In this document: in pieces, positions 18,267 through 25,787 of the stretch
Numbering within the stretch: the stretch's first letter is position 1
Layout: each line of letters starts with the position of its first letter
NCBI GenBank assembly: GCA_938075155.1
Contig: CALJGL010000038.1
Location: 43,671 to 107,670 of the forward strand
Reading direction: 5' to 3'
From: UBA12191 sp009937185
Lineage (GTDB): Bacteria; Planctomycetota; UBA8108; UBA1146
DNA: 64,000 nt
Notes under the pieces: model-generated
What the model saw: only the letters and a program-made list of their open reading frames with translations
What the model was told of the DNA's origin: nothing
Databases searched by the model: none
Made by a program: the position numbers and the translations under genes

Positions 18267-19561
18267 GTTGGACCGGTGATCCCACAGTATTAGAGAATTC
18301 AACACTTCAAGAGCGCGTGGTCGAGCGAGTTCACTCGAGCGGAGCCACAGTCGCTTTTTGTCATAAGCCCGGGTATCTCAGGAAATATGCCTGCTTTACC
18401 ACGAACTTTGGGAGCGTCGACGATCGCTTCCGAATAGGCGGAGGCTCCGAAGTCTCTTTACCTGATGGTGTGGCACACTTCCTCGAGCATAAAATGTTTG
18501 AGGGTGAAAAAGAGGATGCGTTCCAAGAGTTCAGTCGACTGGGTGCGAGTGCAAATGCCTTCACCGGTTTCAATGGAACTTCATATCTCTTCTCTTGTAC
18601 TGATCAGTTCTATTCATGCTTGTCGCACTTGGTGCGCTTTGTTCAGTCTCCCCATTTCACTCCCGAGAATGTGGAGAAAGAGAAGGGGATCATTGGTCAA
18701 GAAATCCGCATGTACGAAGATATGCCGGGTTGGCGTGTTTACTTTAATTTGCTTGAGGCCATGTATGAAAACCATCCGGTGTCAAAAGACATCGCTGGAA
18801 CCGAAGAAAGCATCTCTGGAATCACATCCCCATTGCTAGACGATTGTTGGTCGGCGTTTTATCACCCGTCCAACATGATCTTATTTGCTGTGGGAGACGA
18901 ATCTGAAGAAGAGTTCTTTGAACAGGCAGATCGTCTTCTTTCTGAAAAAGACTTAGGCCCTGCACCTCTTTTAGAAAAAATTGCGACAAGTGAAGAACTC
19001 GATCCTGCAAAAACAGAGATCCGACAAGAGATGCATGTGGGTCGATCGAAGCTACTCATGGGATGGAAGGATGTTCATCCCGGTCTGAGTGGCAAGGAAA
19101 TGATGCATAAGGAGTTGCTGACGGATTTGGTTCTTGAGTGCGTCTTCGGGCAGAGTGGAGAGCTCTTCGAGAAACTCCAGACTGCAAATCTCGTCGACGA
19201 TTCCTTTGGAGCCAGTTACATGATTTACGGCGATGTGGGGCACTCTGCCATTGGCGGAGATGTCGCAGAACCTGATCAGGTCCGAGATTTCATTTTGGAA
19301 GAACTGCCCGCGATATTGGCCAAAGGTATTTGTACTGAAGACATCGATCGCCAGAGGCGAGCTGCGACAGGGCAACTTCTTCGAAGTTTCAATTCGCTAG
19401 AGAACATTGCTGGCAGTTACTGTAGTGCTAGGTTCTTGGGGTCGAATCCCTTCGAGGTCGTCGATCTGGTCAACAAGATTCAGTCAGAAGAGGTGGTAGA
19501 GAGACTCAGGGAGCATATTCATCCCGATCGGATGGTTTGTTCGATTATTTCGCCTGCCTGA
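18263..19561 (+). CDS. M16 family zinc peptidase (YmfH type)
   Basis: A 432-residue M16 metallopeptidase with the inverse zinc motif HFLEH (in GVAHFLEHKMFEG) and the downstream Glu ligand region VEKEKGIIGQEIRMYEDMPG. The phrases ASANAFTGF, PVSKDIAGTEESI and FYHPSNMILFAVG closely follow the Bacillus YmfH family. It probably forms a heterodimer with the preceding inactive homologue and processes small peptides or a modification precursor. The TTG start at 18263 overlaps the previous stop (TTGA), with GAGGAG 6 nt upstream. No signal peptide is seen, so it is cytoplasmic. The substrate is unknown. Confidence 0.9.
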   Translation: MSWTGDPTVLENSTLQERVVERVHSSGATVAFCHKPGYLRKYACFTTNFGSVDDRFRIGGGSEVSLPDGVAHFLEHKMFEGEKEDAFQEFSRLGASANAFTGFNGTSYLFSCTDQFYSCLSHLVRFVQSPHFTPENVEKEKGIIGQEIRMYEDMPGWRVYFNLLEAMYENHPVSKDIAGTEESISGITSPLLDDCWSAFYHPSNMILFAVGDESEEEFFEQADRLLSEKDLGPAPLLEKIATSEELDPAKTEIRQEMHVGRSKLLMGWKDVHPGLSGKEMMHKELLTDLVLECVFGQSGELFEKLQTANLVDDSFGASYMIYGDVGHSAIGGDVAEPDQVRDFILEELPAILAKGICTEDIDRQRRAATGQLLRSFNSLENIAGSYCSARFLGSNPFEVVDLVNKIQSEEVVERLREHIHPDRMVCSIISPA

Positions 19562-19656
19562 GTTGTCGTTTCGATCCTCGCTCGTCATGGTCTGATTTGA
19601 TCGCGATCTGATTAGGAACTATCCTGAGAACCTGATCTACAGAGCATGGGGGTAAA

Positions 19657-21240
19657 ATGCAGCAACATTGGAAGATTCTTGTTTGGTTGATTGCTGGAGT
19701 GATTCTGGGAATCGCTTTTCAACAACTGACCGCAGCGCCTGGGTATGTAGGCTCAAGTTTCAGTGAGGGTGAAGCCGGAACCTCAACAGTGGTCGTCGAT
19801 AATGTCTCCCGCAATCTAAAACCTAAAGGCCGGTCGGATTCAGAAGCTCTTCAAAAAGGCGACGTCATCTCTCGTGTGATTCTTAACGCGGGTATGGAAG
19901 ATGAAGTACGCCTCGACAAGATCGAGAACTTGTCCTCTTTGACAGATTTCCTCAGTGAAGTTGGCGCCGGTGGAGTCGTCTCCATCTTTTTGGAGGATGG
20001 AACTGTAAGAAGTTCCCAAGTGATTCTTGATCCGCAATCGGACAGATCTCGTTGGTTGTATCCGTTTGTCTTCCTTGCCGATATTTTTATGAGATTACTA
20101 AAAATGCTCATCATGCCGCTGGTTTTCACATCCATAGTCACGGGTGTTGCCGGGCTTGGAGGCGGTGAAGATTTTGGCAGATTAGGGCGCAGGACCTTTG
20201 GCTACTATGTGACGACTTCTTTTCTCGCGGTTGGGTTGGGCCTTGTTCTGGTGAACCTCATCCGTCCAGGAGAGGGAGCGCAGTTGGGATTGTCGACTCA
20301 AGCAGAGTTTGGGCAAGCATCCGAAAACTGGTTGGATATTCTACGCCGTATGGTTCCCGAGAACGTCTTCGAGGCCTTCACCGGGAATGGCAATATGCTC
20401 CAGGTGATCTTCTTCGCGCTTCTATTTGGGTTCTTTATTACGCGAGCTCCAGAGAAGCCTCGAAAGTTCCTTACTGAACTTCTCGATTCAGCATTCCAAG
20501 TGGTCATGTTGATGGCTTCTTGGGTCATGAAGCTGGTTCCGTATGGTGTCTTCTGTCTTTTGGTAAAAGTTGTTGGAGAGACCGGATTCGACATCTTTAT
20601 CCCGCTGAGTACCTACATGTTGACGGTATTCTTGGCCCTCGTGATTCACGCTGGAGTGGTCTTGCCGACCCTGTTGAAGGTAGTGGGGGGAGTCTCTCCG
20701 CTGAAGTGGTTCCGGGCCATGAGTCCAGTTTTGATGACGGCTTTTTCAACTTCATCTTCCTCGCTGACATTACCGACAACTCTGAATACTCTGAAAAAAC
20801 GTGGCCGAGTTTCTACAAAGACGAGTTCATTTGTTGCTCCCCTTGGAGCGACAGTGAATATGGATGGTACCGCTTTGTATGAGTGCATTGGGGTGGTCTT
20901 CCTCGCCCAGTACTACGCGAGTACCGGTGACTTTGTTCTGACATTTGGATCTCAAGTCACGGTGGTTATGGCTGCATTCTTGGCTTCGATCGGTGCTGCT
21001 GGAATCCCATCTGCGGGATTGATCATGATGCTGACAATCCTGAGTGCCCTCAAATTGCCTCTAGAGGGAGCTGCTCTGCTCTTGGCGGTTGACAGACCTT
21101 TGGACATGTGTCGAACGATGGTCAATGTCTGGAGTGATACCGTGGGTTCAGCGATTGTTGCCTCTAAGGAAGGTGAAACAGGCCTAGGGGAGTTCAAGGA
21201 TTCTGCTATTGGGGATTCTGCTACTGGGGAAGCTGCCTGA
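19657..21240 (+). CDS. Dicarboxylate/amino acid:cation symporter (DAACS) with PDZ-like insert
   Basis: A GltP/DctA-family secondary transporter that couples uptake of glutamate, aspartate or C4-dicarboxylates to Na+ or H+. The core motifs are all present: STSSSSLTLPTT (HP1), NMDGTALYE (TM7), AGIPSAGLIMM (HP2) and DRPLDMCRTMVNVWSDTVGS (TM8). At 527 residues it is ~100 longer than usual. The excess lies between TM1 (~residues 5-25) and TM2 (~130-150): residues ~28-122 read like a PDZ domain (ALQKGDVISRV ... SSLTDFLSEVGAGGVVSIFLEDG), expected to be extracytoplasmic. The C-terminus is a repetitive GDSA-type tail. GGGGGT precedes the ATG. Confidence 0.9.
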   Translation: MQQHWKILVWLIAGVILGIAFQQLTAAPGYVGSSFSEGEAGTSTVVVDNVSRNLKPKGRSDSEALQKGDVISRVILNAGMEDEVRLDKIENLSSLTDFLSEVGAGGVVSIFLEDGTVRSSQVILDPQSDRSRWLYPFVFLADIFMRLLKMLIMPLVFTSIVTGVAGLGGGEDFGRLGRRTFGYYVTTSFLAVGLGLVLVNLIRPGEGAQLGLSTQAEFGQASENWLDILRRMVPENVFEAFTGNGNMLQVIFFALLFGFFITRAPEKPRKFLTELLDSAFQVVMLMASWVMKLVPYGVFCLLVKVVGETGFDIFIPLSTYMLTVFLALVIHAGVVLPTLLKVVGGVSPLKWFRAMSPVLMTAFSTSSSSLTLPTTLNTLKKRGRVSTKTSSFVAPLGATVNMDGTALYECIGVVFLAQYYASTGDFVLTFGSQVTVVMAAFLASIGAAGIPSAGLIMMLTILSALKLPLEGAALLLAVDRPLDMCRTMVNVWSDTVGSAIVASKEGETGLGEFKDSAIGDSATGEAA

Positions 21241-21328
21241 CCCAATCGGTCGTTGCATCTGGGTGCTACGTGGTATGCTCAGGTACAGGCAGACTTTCAG
21301 CGGGTGGGTATTCCTTTGAATGCCCTAT

Positions 21329-21358
21329 TTTCCAGCGCTGGAAATCTGGAAGCCAGAT
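21329..21358 (+). promoter_or_regulatory. Two adjacent palindromes in the efp leader
   Basis: A perfect 16-bp palindrome (TTTCCAGCGCTGGAAA, 21329-21344) is followed immediately by a 6-bp hairpin, ATCTGG-AAG-CCAGAT (21344-21358), ending 27 nt before the efp start. No U-tract follows, so termination of the symporter transcript is not well supported. An operator or an RNA leader structure is possible. No matching known motif is recognised. Confidence 0.4.
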
Positions 21359-21385
21359 AATTTGAGGTGACGAAAGGGCGACACC

Positions 21386-21952
21386 ATGGGAGTTCCTGCA
21401 ACGCAATTAAGAGTCGGACAGGTTATCAATTTCGAGGATGCCCTTTGGGTGTGCATCAAACTCGAACAGAAGAAACTATCCAAGGGTGGTGGTGCTGTTC
21501 AAGCCAAGTTGAAAAACCTTCAGCGTGGGGATCATATTACCCACAGATTCAGATCCGCGGATAAAGTGGAAACAGCCTTCCTTGATAAAAAGAACTGCGA
21601 ATATCTTTACCCAGAGGGGGAGAGCTTCGTGTTTATGGATACAGGCGATTACGAGCAGTATCAACTTCACCAAGATTTCGTCGGCGATCTCATGCCCTTT
21701 GTGAAACACAATGAGCATGTCACCGTGACCTTCTATGAAGAAAAGCCGGTTTCTGTTGATCTTCCTCCGTCAGTGGTTTTGCAGATAAAAGAGACCGAGC
21801 CTGGATTCAAAGGCGATAGCGTGAATAACGTGTTTAAGCCGGCGACACTGGAGACTGGACTGCAGATCAAGATTCCTAATCATGTCAATGAAGGTGATAT
21901 GGTGAAAGTCTCTACCGATTCGGGAGATTTCATCGAGCGCGTCAAGGTTTAG
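21386..21952 (+). CDS. efp: Translation elongation factor P
   Basis: A 188-residue EF-P that stimulates peptide bond formation at proline-rich stalls on the ribosome. The KOW-like N-domain is followed by two OB domains; signatures are FRSADKVETAFLDKKNCEYLY, MDTGDYEQYQL and the C-terminal GDMVKVSTDSGDFIERVK. The domain I loop reads KKLSK33GGGA instead of the usual KPGKGxA or KPGRGxA; Lys33 aligns with the modifiable Lys of E. coli and Bacillus EF-P, but the Pro is absent. No epmA/epmB or earP homologue is in the window; a YmfF/YmfH-like pair is 1.8 kb upstream. The ATG has AAAGGG upstream, and a strong terminator follows. Confidence 0.95.
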   Translation: MGVPATQLRVGQVINFEDALWVCIKLEQKKLSKGGGAVQAKLKNLQRGDHITHRFRSADKVETAFLDKKNCEYLYPEGESFVFMDTGDYEQYQLHQDFVGDLMPFVKHNEHVTVTFYEEKPVSVDLPPSVVLQIKETEPGFKGDSVNNVFKPATLETGLQIKIPNHVNEGDMVKVSTDSGDFIERVKV

Positions 21953-21979
21953 ATATAGGTTTAGATTTTCGACTCACCC

Positions 21980-22020
21980 AAAACCCTCGTCAGGTCGTGA
22001 ACGACCTGTCGAGGGTTTTT
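21980..22020. terminator. Bidirectional rho-independent terminator between efp and the UDG homologue
   Basis: An 18-bp stem with one mismatch (AAAACCCTCGTCAGGTCG / CGACCTGTCGAGGGTTTT), a TGAA loop, and T5 on the plus strand. A-rich sequence on the 5' side would serve the minus strand less well. The last ~10 codons and stop of the convergent gene (21990-22661) lie inside the stem. Confidence 0.88.
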
Positions 22021-22661
22021 CTTAAGCTCCGCATCCCCTCACAGAACTTTTTCTGCCCTCCCATAGAAGGATGGCGAATGTAGCCTGCTGTGTGTCCCAG
22101 TTGTTCCAGAGTTTCCTGAGATACGCGTCCGATCGCATATGCCGCCGCTTGCGGGAACAGTTGTAGAAAAGCGGAGAGGATGGTTTTTCCAGCGTCCTGC
22201 TCTCCCCGACGAGGCTTTCTGTTCGATAAGGGCTCCCCGGATTTGTAGGGATGCCATGGCACAGCATTCCACAATACGAGCCTAGAATCGCCGGCGATCT
22301 CACCCCAAACAATCGTTGCAGATCTTTCCTTGTAAGGTTTTTCTGCCAATGAAGAGCGTTTCATAGGTCTACCAGAGGCCCACTCGAGTCTCTCATCACC
22401 GGTGATCAAATTTTCTCCAGTAAAAGGTATCCCAGTAAATCGGCATCCTGCCCAGCCTGCTGCTTCTCCGACCAGGATTGCCCGAGCATTTTCATGAGCT
22501 AAGAGATACTGGCGTAGGTTGCTTTTACGAATGGAAGGTGCCGATTTCATGTCGAATCGAGCATTGACGTCTTTCCATGGATTGAAGAGAGTTTTTGGAG
22601 AGTCTTTTGCGATCAATCTGAGAAAACGATCGACAGATAATTCAAATTCAGATTTCCCCAC
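21990..22661 (-). CDS. Uracil-DNA glycosylase superfamily protein
   Basis: A 223-residue protein with the UDG-fold motif 1 variant LVGEAAGWAGCRFTGIPFTGE (~residues 62-82), a central WNAVPWHPY and a late HPSMGG His motif (~197-202), as in COG1573-like uncharacterised uracil-DNA glycosylases. It probably removes uracil or a related damaged base from DNA; specificity cannot be assigned because the usual family 1 GQDPYH is absent. The GTG start at 22659-22661 overlaps the upstream DDAH-like gene by 14 nt, with AGGAG close by, implying coupled translation. Its C-terminal codons lie inside the efp terminator hairpin. It is in a minus-strand operon with mutY, a second base-excision repair glycosylase. 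Confidence 0.8.
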   Translation of the reverse strand: MGKSEFELSVDRFLRLIAKDSPKTLFNPWKDVNARFDMKSAPSIRKSNLRQYLLAHENARAILVGEAAGWAGCRFTGIPFTGENLITGDERLEWASGRPMKRSSLAEKPYKERSATIVWGEIAGDSRLVLWNAVPWHPYKSGEPLSNRKPRRGEQDAGKTILSAFLQLFPQAAAYAIGRVSQETLEQLGHTAGYIRHPSMGGQKKFCEGMRSLRKTLDRSFTT

Positions 22662-23550
22662 GGATCTCCTGTCTCATGCAGAAAACACTGCCCCCGGATT
22701 TGAGAAACTCTCCAGTATCCACAGGAATCGTTCGGAAACCTGCGGCCTCAAGACGAGTTATTGTCACAGGAGAACCACTGGTGATAAAGACATGAATACC
22801 ATCCGGTGACCACATGTTGCCTGCTAATCGTTCTTCGGCTTCAGCGGGGTCGACTTCGATGATTCTTTCGAAGGCTCCCTGAATGAGCTTGAGTCCATCC
22901 CTTGAAAAAGCCTCTTTGACGACGGCAACCGTATTGGGGTCTAAGATCGCGAGGGCTGTATCAAGGTGATAATAACGAGGATCCGGAAGATCCAGAAAGG
23001 CGATATCTAAGCCGAGCAGTTCTGCGATGGCGCTGTGCCCTTCGCGGCAACTTCTGGAACCGAGGCCGCACCAGAGTAGCGCCCTTTCCTGATCCCTCAG
23101 CATGTCCCCATTGCCTTCCCAAGAACTGGGGATAGGAGGGAGAGATTCGGCATCGAATCCGATGAAGGAATACTGCTCTGCATGGAGAAGGCTTTCTGGA
23201 ATCCGATTGGGGTGGTCCATCTGAGCTAGGAATGCACGGGTCTTGCCTTGTGAATCGATCGTGCATAGAGAAGGGTTCGCAGTGAAGACAGCATCCACGC
23301 GGTCTTTTTGTGGCGTGATTTTGTGGATTTGAATTCCAAGAGAGGAGATTAGTTCAATATAAGTTTCCCATTGCTGAAGTGCTTTTTCCTTATCCACATT
23401 ACCTTCTTGACCCTTCATGTGTTCGTTTCGAACATCGATGATGTCAAAGAACTGTGGCGAACAGACGAGAACACCTGAAGTGGGTGGAAGCGGTACTGCT
23501 TTAACAGGAGGGGTGAGGAGCCACTCTTCCCGATTATGAATCATGGACAA
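22648..23550 (-). CDS. DDAH-like amidinotransferase/hydrolase family protein
   Basis: A 300-residue member of the guanidine-modifying superfamily (dimethylarginine dimethylaminohydrolase, arginine deiminase, amidinotransferases). Visible features: FTANPSL near residue 90, WEGNGDML (~145), the catalytic His in YYH195LDTALAIL, and the catalytic Cys in GGSVFC291M close to the C-terminus, the typical order. The reaction is likely hydrolysis of an arginine-like guanidinium to citrulline or an ornithine derivative; the substrate is unknown. The frame starts with TTG at 23550 (GGGAG 6 nt upstream); the ATG at 23544 is an alternative. It overlaps the 3' end of mutY by 17 nt and the next gene by 14 nt. 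Its placement between two DNA glycosylases has no obvious metabolic reason. Confidence 0.85.
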   Translation of the reverse strand: MSMIHNREEWLLTPPVKAVPLPPTSGVLVCSPQFFDIIDVRNEHMKGQEGNVDKEKALQQWETYIELISSLGIQIHKITPQKDRVDAVFTANPSLCTIDSQGKTRAFLAQMDHPNRIPESLLHAEQYSFIGFDAESLPPIPSSWEGNGDMLRDQERALLWCGLGSRSCREGHSAIAELLGLDIAFLDLPDPRYYHLDTALAILDPNTVAVVKEAFSRDGLKLIQGAFERIIEVDPAEAEERLAGNMWSPDGIHVFITSGSPVTITRLEAAGFRTIPVDTGEFLKSGGSVFCMRQEIRGEI

Positions 23551-24631
23551 GGTCCACTCCCTTGCTGGTTCCTGAGATGAATGGCTGGATAGCGATGACC
23601 GCCTTCCTGTGCAGGGCAGGAAGTCGGTCGGGTTCGCTCAAAGGAATTCTTTTGCTGTCATGGGGAACTTCGTTTTCCCAACGATAGAGCAGAGGTTGAA
23701 TCTCGAGTTGACGATGAGTGATCGCATGTTTGTAGACATCTCCATGCCCCATGAGTTGCGGAACTGGAAGTCCGCGTTTCATAAACTCTTTTTTGAGAAC
23801 GTCAGCTGGAGATTCGTTTTCTTTATCCCAACGGGCGAGAACAGGTCCTGAATGTCGGGGTAATAGTTCGGTGTTGCCCGGTAACAGTAACACATCTTCA
23901 CCGATCAGAAGGATCGCACTGCACCAACGTTGTTTCTCTGTTGCGCGCCTTTTTCTAGGAGTTGGCCAACGTTCCGGTTCACCCGATTCAAAGGCCAGGC
24001 AATCTGTAGAAATGGGGCAGGCCGAACAGTTTGGATTTTTTGGTGTACAAACCTTACGCCCAAGATCCATGACTGCTTGGTTATGGTCTCCAGCTTGTTC
24101 GGGGTCGATCCATTCTTGAGCCCATTTTCGAATATGGACTTTGGTTTCCCCTTTTCGAGAATCCCCTGACAAGGCTCGATGTCTGCAGATGACTCTTTCA
24201 ACATTTCCATCGACGACTGCAAGAGGTTCACCAAAGGCGATACTGCATACTGCAGCGGTTGTGTATTCTCCGACTCCAGGAAGATTTCTGACATCTTCGG
24301 GTTTCTTTGGAAATTGACCGTTGTGATTCTGGACGATTTGCTTTGCTGCGCGATGTAGATTTCGTCCTCGAGAGTAATATCCAAGTCCGGCCCAATCAGA
24401 GAGGACTTCATCTTCTGTGGCATCTGCAAGGCTCTGAGGGTCAGGATATCGGACCATGAAGTTGTTCCAGTATGGGATGACGGTTCGAATTTGTGTCTGT
24501 TGGAGCATTACTTCGCTGAGCCATATGGCGTAAGGATCGGTGGATCCACGCCATGGCATCGGCTCCGGATCCTGCTGAAACCAGCTCAGAAGACGTTTTG
24601 AAATCGAATTTTGGGTGCGAGATTCGCTCAT
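23534..24631 (-). CDS. mutY: A/G-specific adenine glycosylase MutY
   Basis: Removes adenine mispaired with 8-oxoguanine or guanine. The 365-residue protein has the HhH-GPD core with SE40VMLQQTQ (catalytic Glu), the helix-hairpin-helix LPGVGEYTTAAVCSIAFG, VVDGNVERV with the catalytic Asp, and the C-terminal [4Fe-4S] cluster ligands in CTPKNPNCSACPISTDC. The last ~110 residues form a NUDIX-like 8-oxoG recognition domain (HAITHRQLEIQPL). The ATG at 24629-24631 has GGAGAG upstream. It is divergent from aroC, whose likely start is only 63 nt away. Confidence 0.96.
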   Translation of the reverse strand: MSESRTQNSISKRLLSWFQQDPEPMPWRGSTDPYAIWLSEVMLQQTQIRTVIPYWNNFMVRYPDPQSLADATEDEVLSDWAGLGYYSRGRNLHRAAKQIVQNHNGQFPKKPEDVRNLPGVGEYTTAAVCSIAFGEPLAVVDGNVERVICRHRALSGDSRKGETKVHIRKWAQEWIDPEQAGDHNQAVMDLGRKVCTPKNPNCSACPISTDCLAFESGEPERWPTPRKRRATEKQRWCSAILLIGEDVLLLPGNTELLPRHSGPVLARWDKENESPADVLKKEFMKRGLPVPQLMGHGDVYKHAITHRQLEIQPLLYRWENEVPHDSKRIPLSEPDRLPALHRKAVIAIQPFISGTSKGVDLVHDS

Positions 24632-24694
24632 CGAACTCTCCAGTCCTCTCTATGGTCGGTGGCATCTGTTTCAAGAATGACTACATTTCAGGGT

Positions 24695-25783
24695 ATGAGC
24701 AATACCTTCGGCGAGTACCTAAGAATCACCACCTGGGGAGAATCCCACGGCCCGGGCATCGGGGTCGTGATCGATGGCCTTCCTGCAGGAATCCCCGTGG
24801 ACGAGGCAATGTTGGTGAAGGAGCTGGAAAGAAGACGCCCAGGGGCGGTTCTGACCTCTCCCAGAAAAGAGCCTGATCAGCCCCGAATATTATCTGGAGT
24901 TCATGAAGGTCGCTCTCTGGGAACACCCCTTTCGATATGGATAGAGTCCGTCGATGCTCGATCTGAAGATTACGACGAGTTGGGGAAGATCTATCGTCCG
25001 GGGCATGCTGATTACACCACTGAAGCGAGGTACGGACATCGGGATCCCAGAGGAGGTGGACGGGCCAGTGCTCGTGAAACAGCTGCTCGTGTAGCCGCGG
25101 GTGCTGTGGCAAAAGCTCTTCTTCGAATCGAACATGGTATTGATATCGTCGGCTGGGTCTCAGAGGTGTCAGGAATCGCTAGCGAGGTTGATCCTCAGGA
25201 AGTTTCCACAGAGGCGGTCGATAAGTCGATCGTTCGTTGCCCCGATGCTTCTTCTTCTGAACTTTTCGTGAATCGAATCTCGCAAGCGAAAGATGAAGGA
25301 GAAAGTTTAGGTGGCTGGGTCGCGGCGGTAGCTCGAAATGTTCCTGCAGGTTGGGGGGATCCTGTTTTTGGGAAACTCAAAGCTCTGTTGGGCCAAGCGA
25401 TGCTTTCCATTCCCGCAACAGTGGCAATAGAGATGGGTGACGGAATCGCTGCTACACGTCGTATGGGGAGTGAAAATAACGATTCATTCACAGCGACGAC
25501 TTCAGGTGAGGTGAAAACCCGTACTAATCGTAGTGGCGGTATTCAAGGCGGAATATCCAACGGTGAGCCGATTTGGTTTAGGGTTGGTTTTAAGCCGACT
25601 TCTACGATTCAAAAAACGCAAGACTCGGTCAATCAATCGAGGCAAGAGGTTCAATTCTCAGGGACTGGAAGGCACGACCCGTGCGTTCTTCCACGAGCGG
25701 TTGCAGTTGTTGAATCAATGTTGGCATTGGTTCTTGCTGATCGCATGTTAGCTCGAAATGCCACTCCTCCTTCGAAAGAGTGA
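24695..25783 (+). CDS. aroC: Chorismate synthase
   Basis: Converts 5-enolpyruvylshikimate-3-phosphate to chorismate using reduced FMN, the last common step of aromatic synthesis. The open frame begins inside mutY, but the conserved N-terminus MSNTFGEYLRITTWGESHG fixes the start at the ATG at 24695 (362 residues). Motifs: GESHGPGIGVVIDGLPAG, the basic loop YGHRDPRGGGRASARETAARVAAG, and RSGGIQGGISNG near the C-terminus. SD is weak (CAGGGT very near the ATG). The next gene, the UGA-containing AhpD-like gene, starts 4 nt after the stop, so they are probably co-transcribed. Confidence 0.96.
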   Translation: MSNTFGEYLRITTWGESHGPGIGVVIDGLPAGIPVDEAMLVKELERRRPGAVLTSPRKEPDQPRILSGVHEGRSLGTPLSIWIESVDARSEDYDELGKIYRPGHADYTTEARYGHRDPRGGGRASARETAARVAAGAVAKALLRIEHGIDIVGWVSEVSGIASEVDPQEVSTEAVDKSIVRCPDASSSELFVNRISQAKDEGESLGGWVAAVARNVPAGWGDPVFGKLKALLGQAMLSIPATVAIEMGDGIAATRRMGSENNDSFTATTSGEVKTRTNRSGGIQGGISNGEPIWFRVGFKPTSTIQKTQDSVNQSRQEVQFSGTGRHDPCVLPRAVAVVESMLALVLADRMLARNATPPSKE

Positions 25784-25787
25784 TGAG

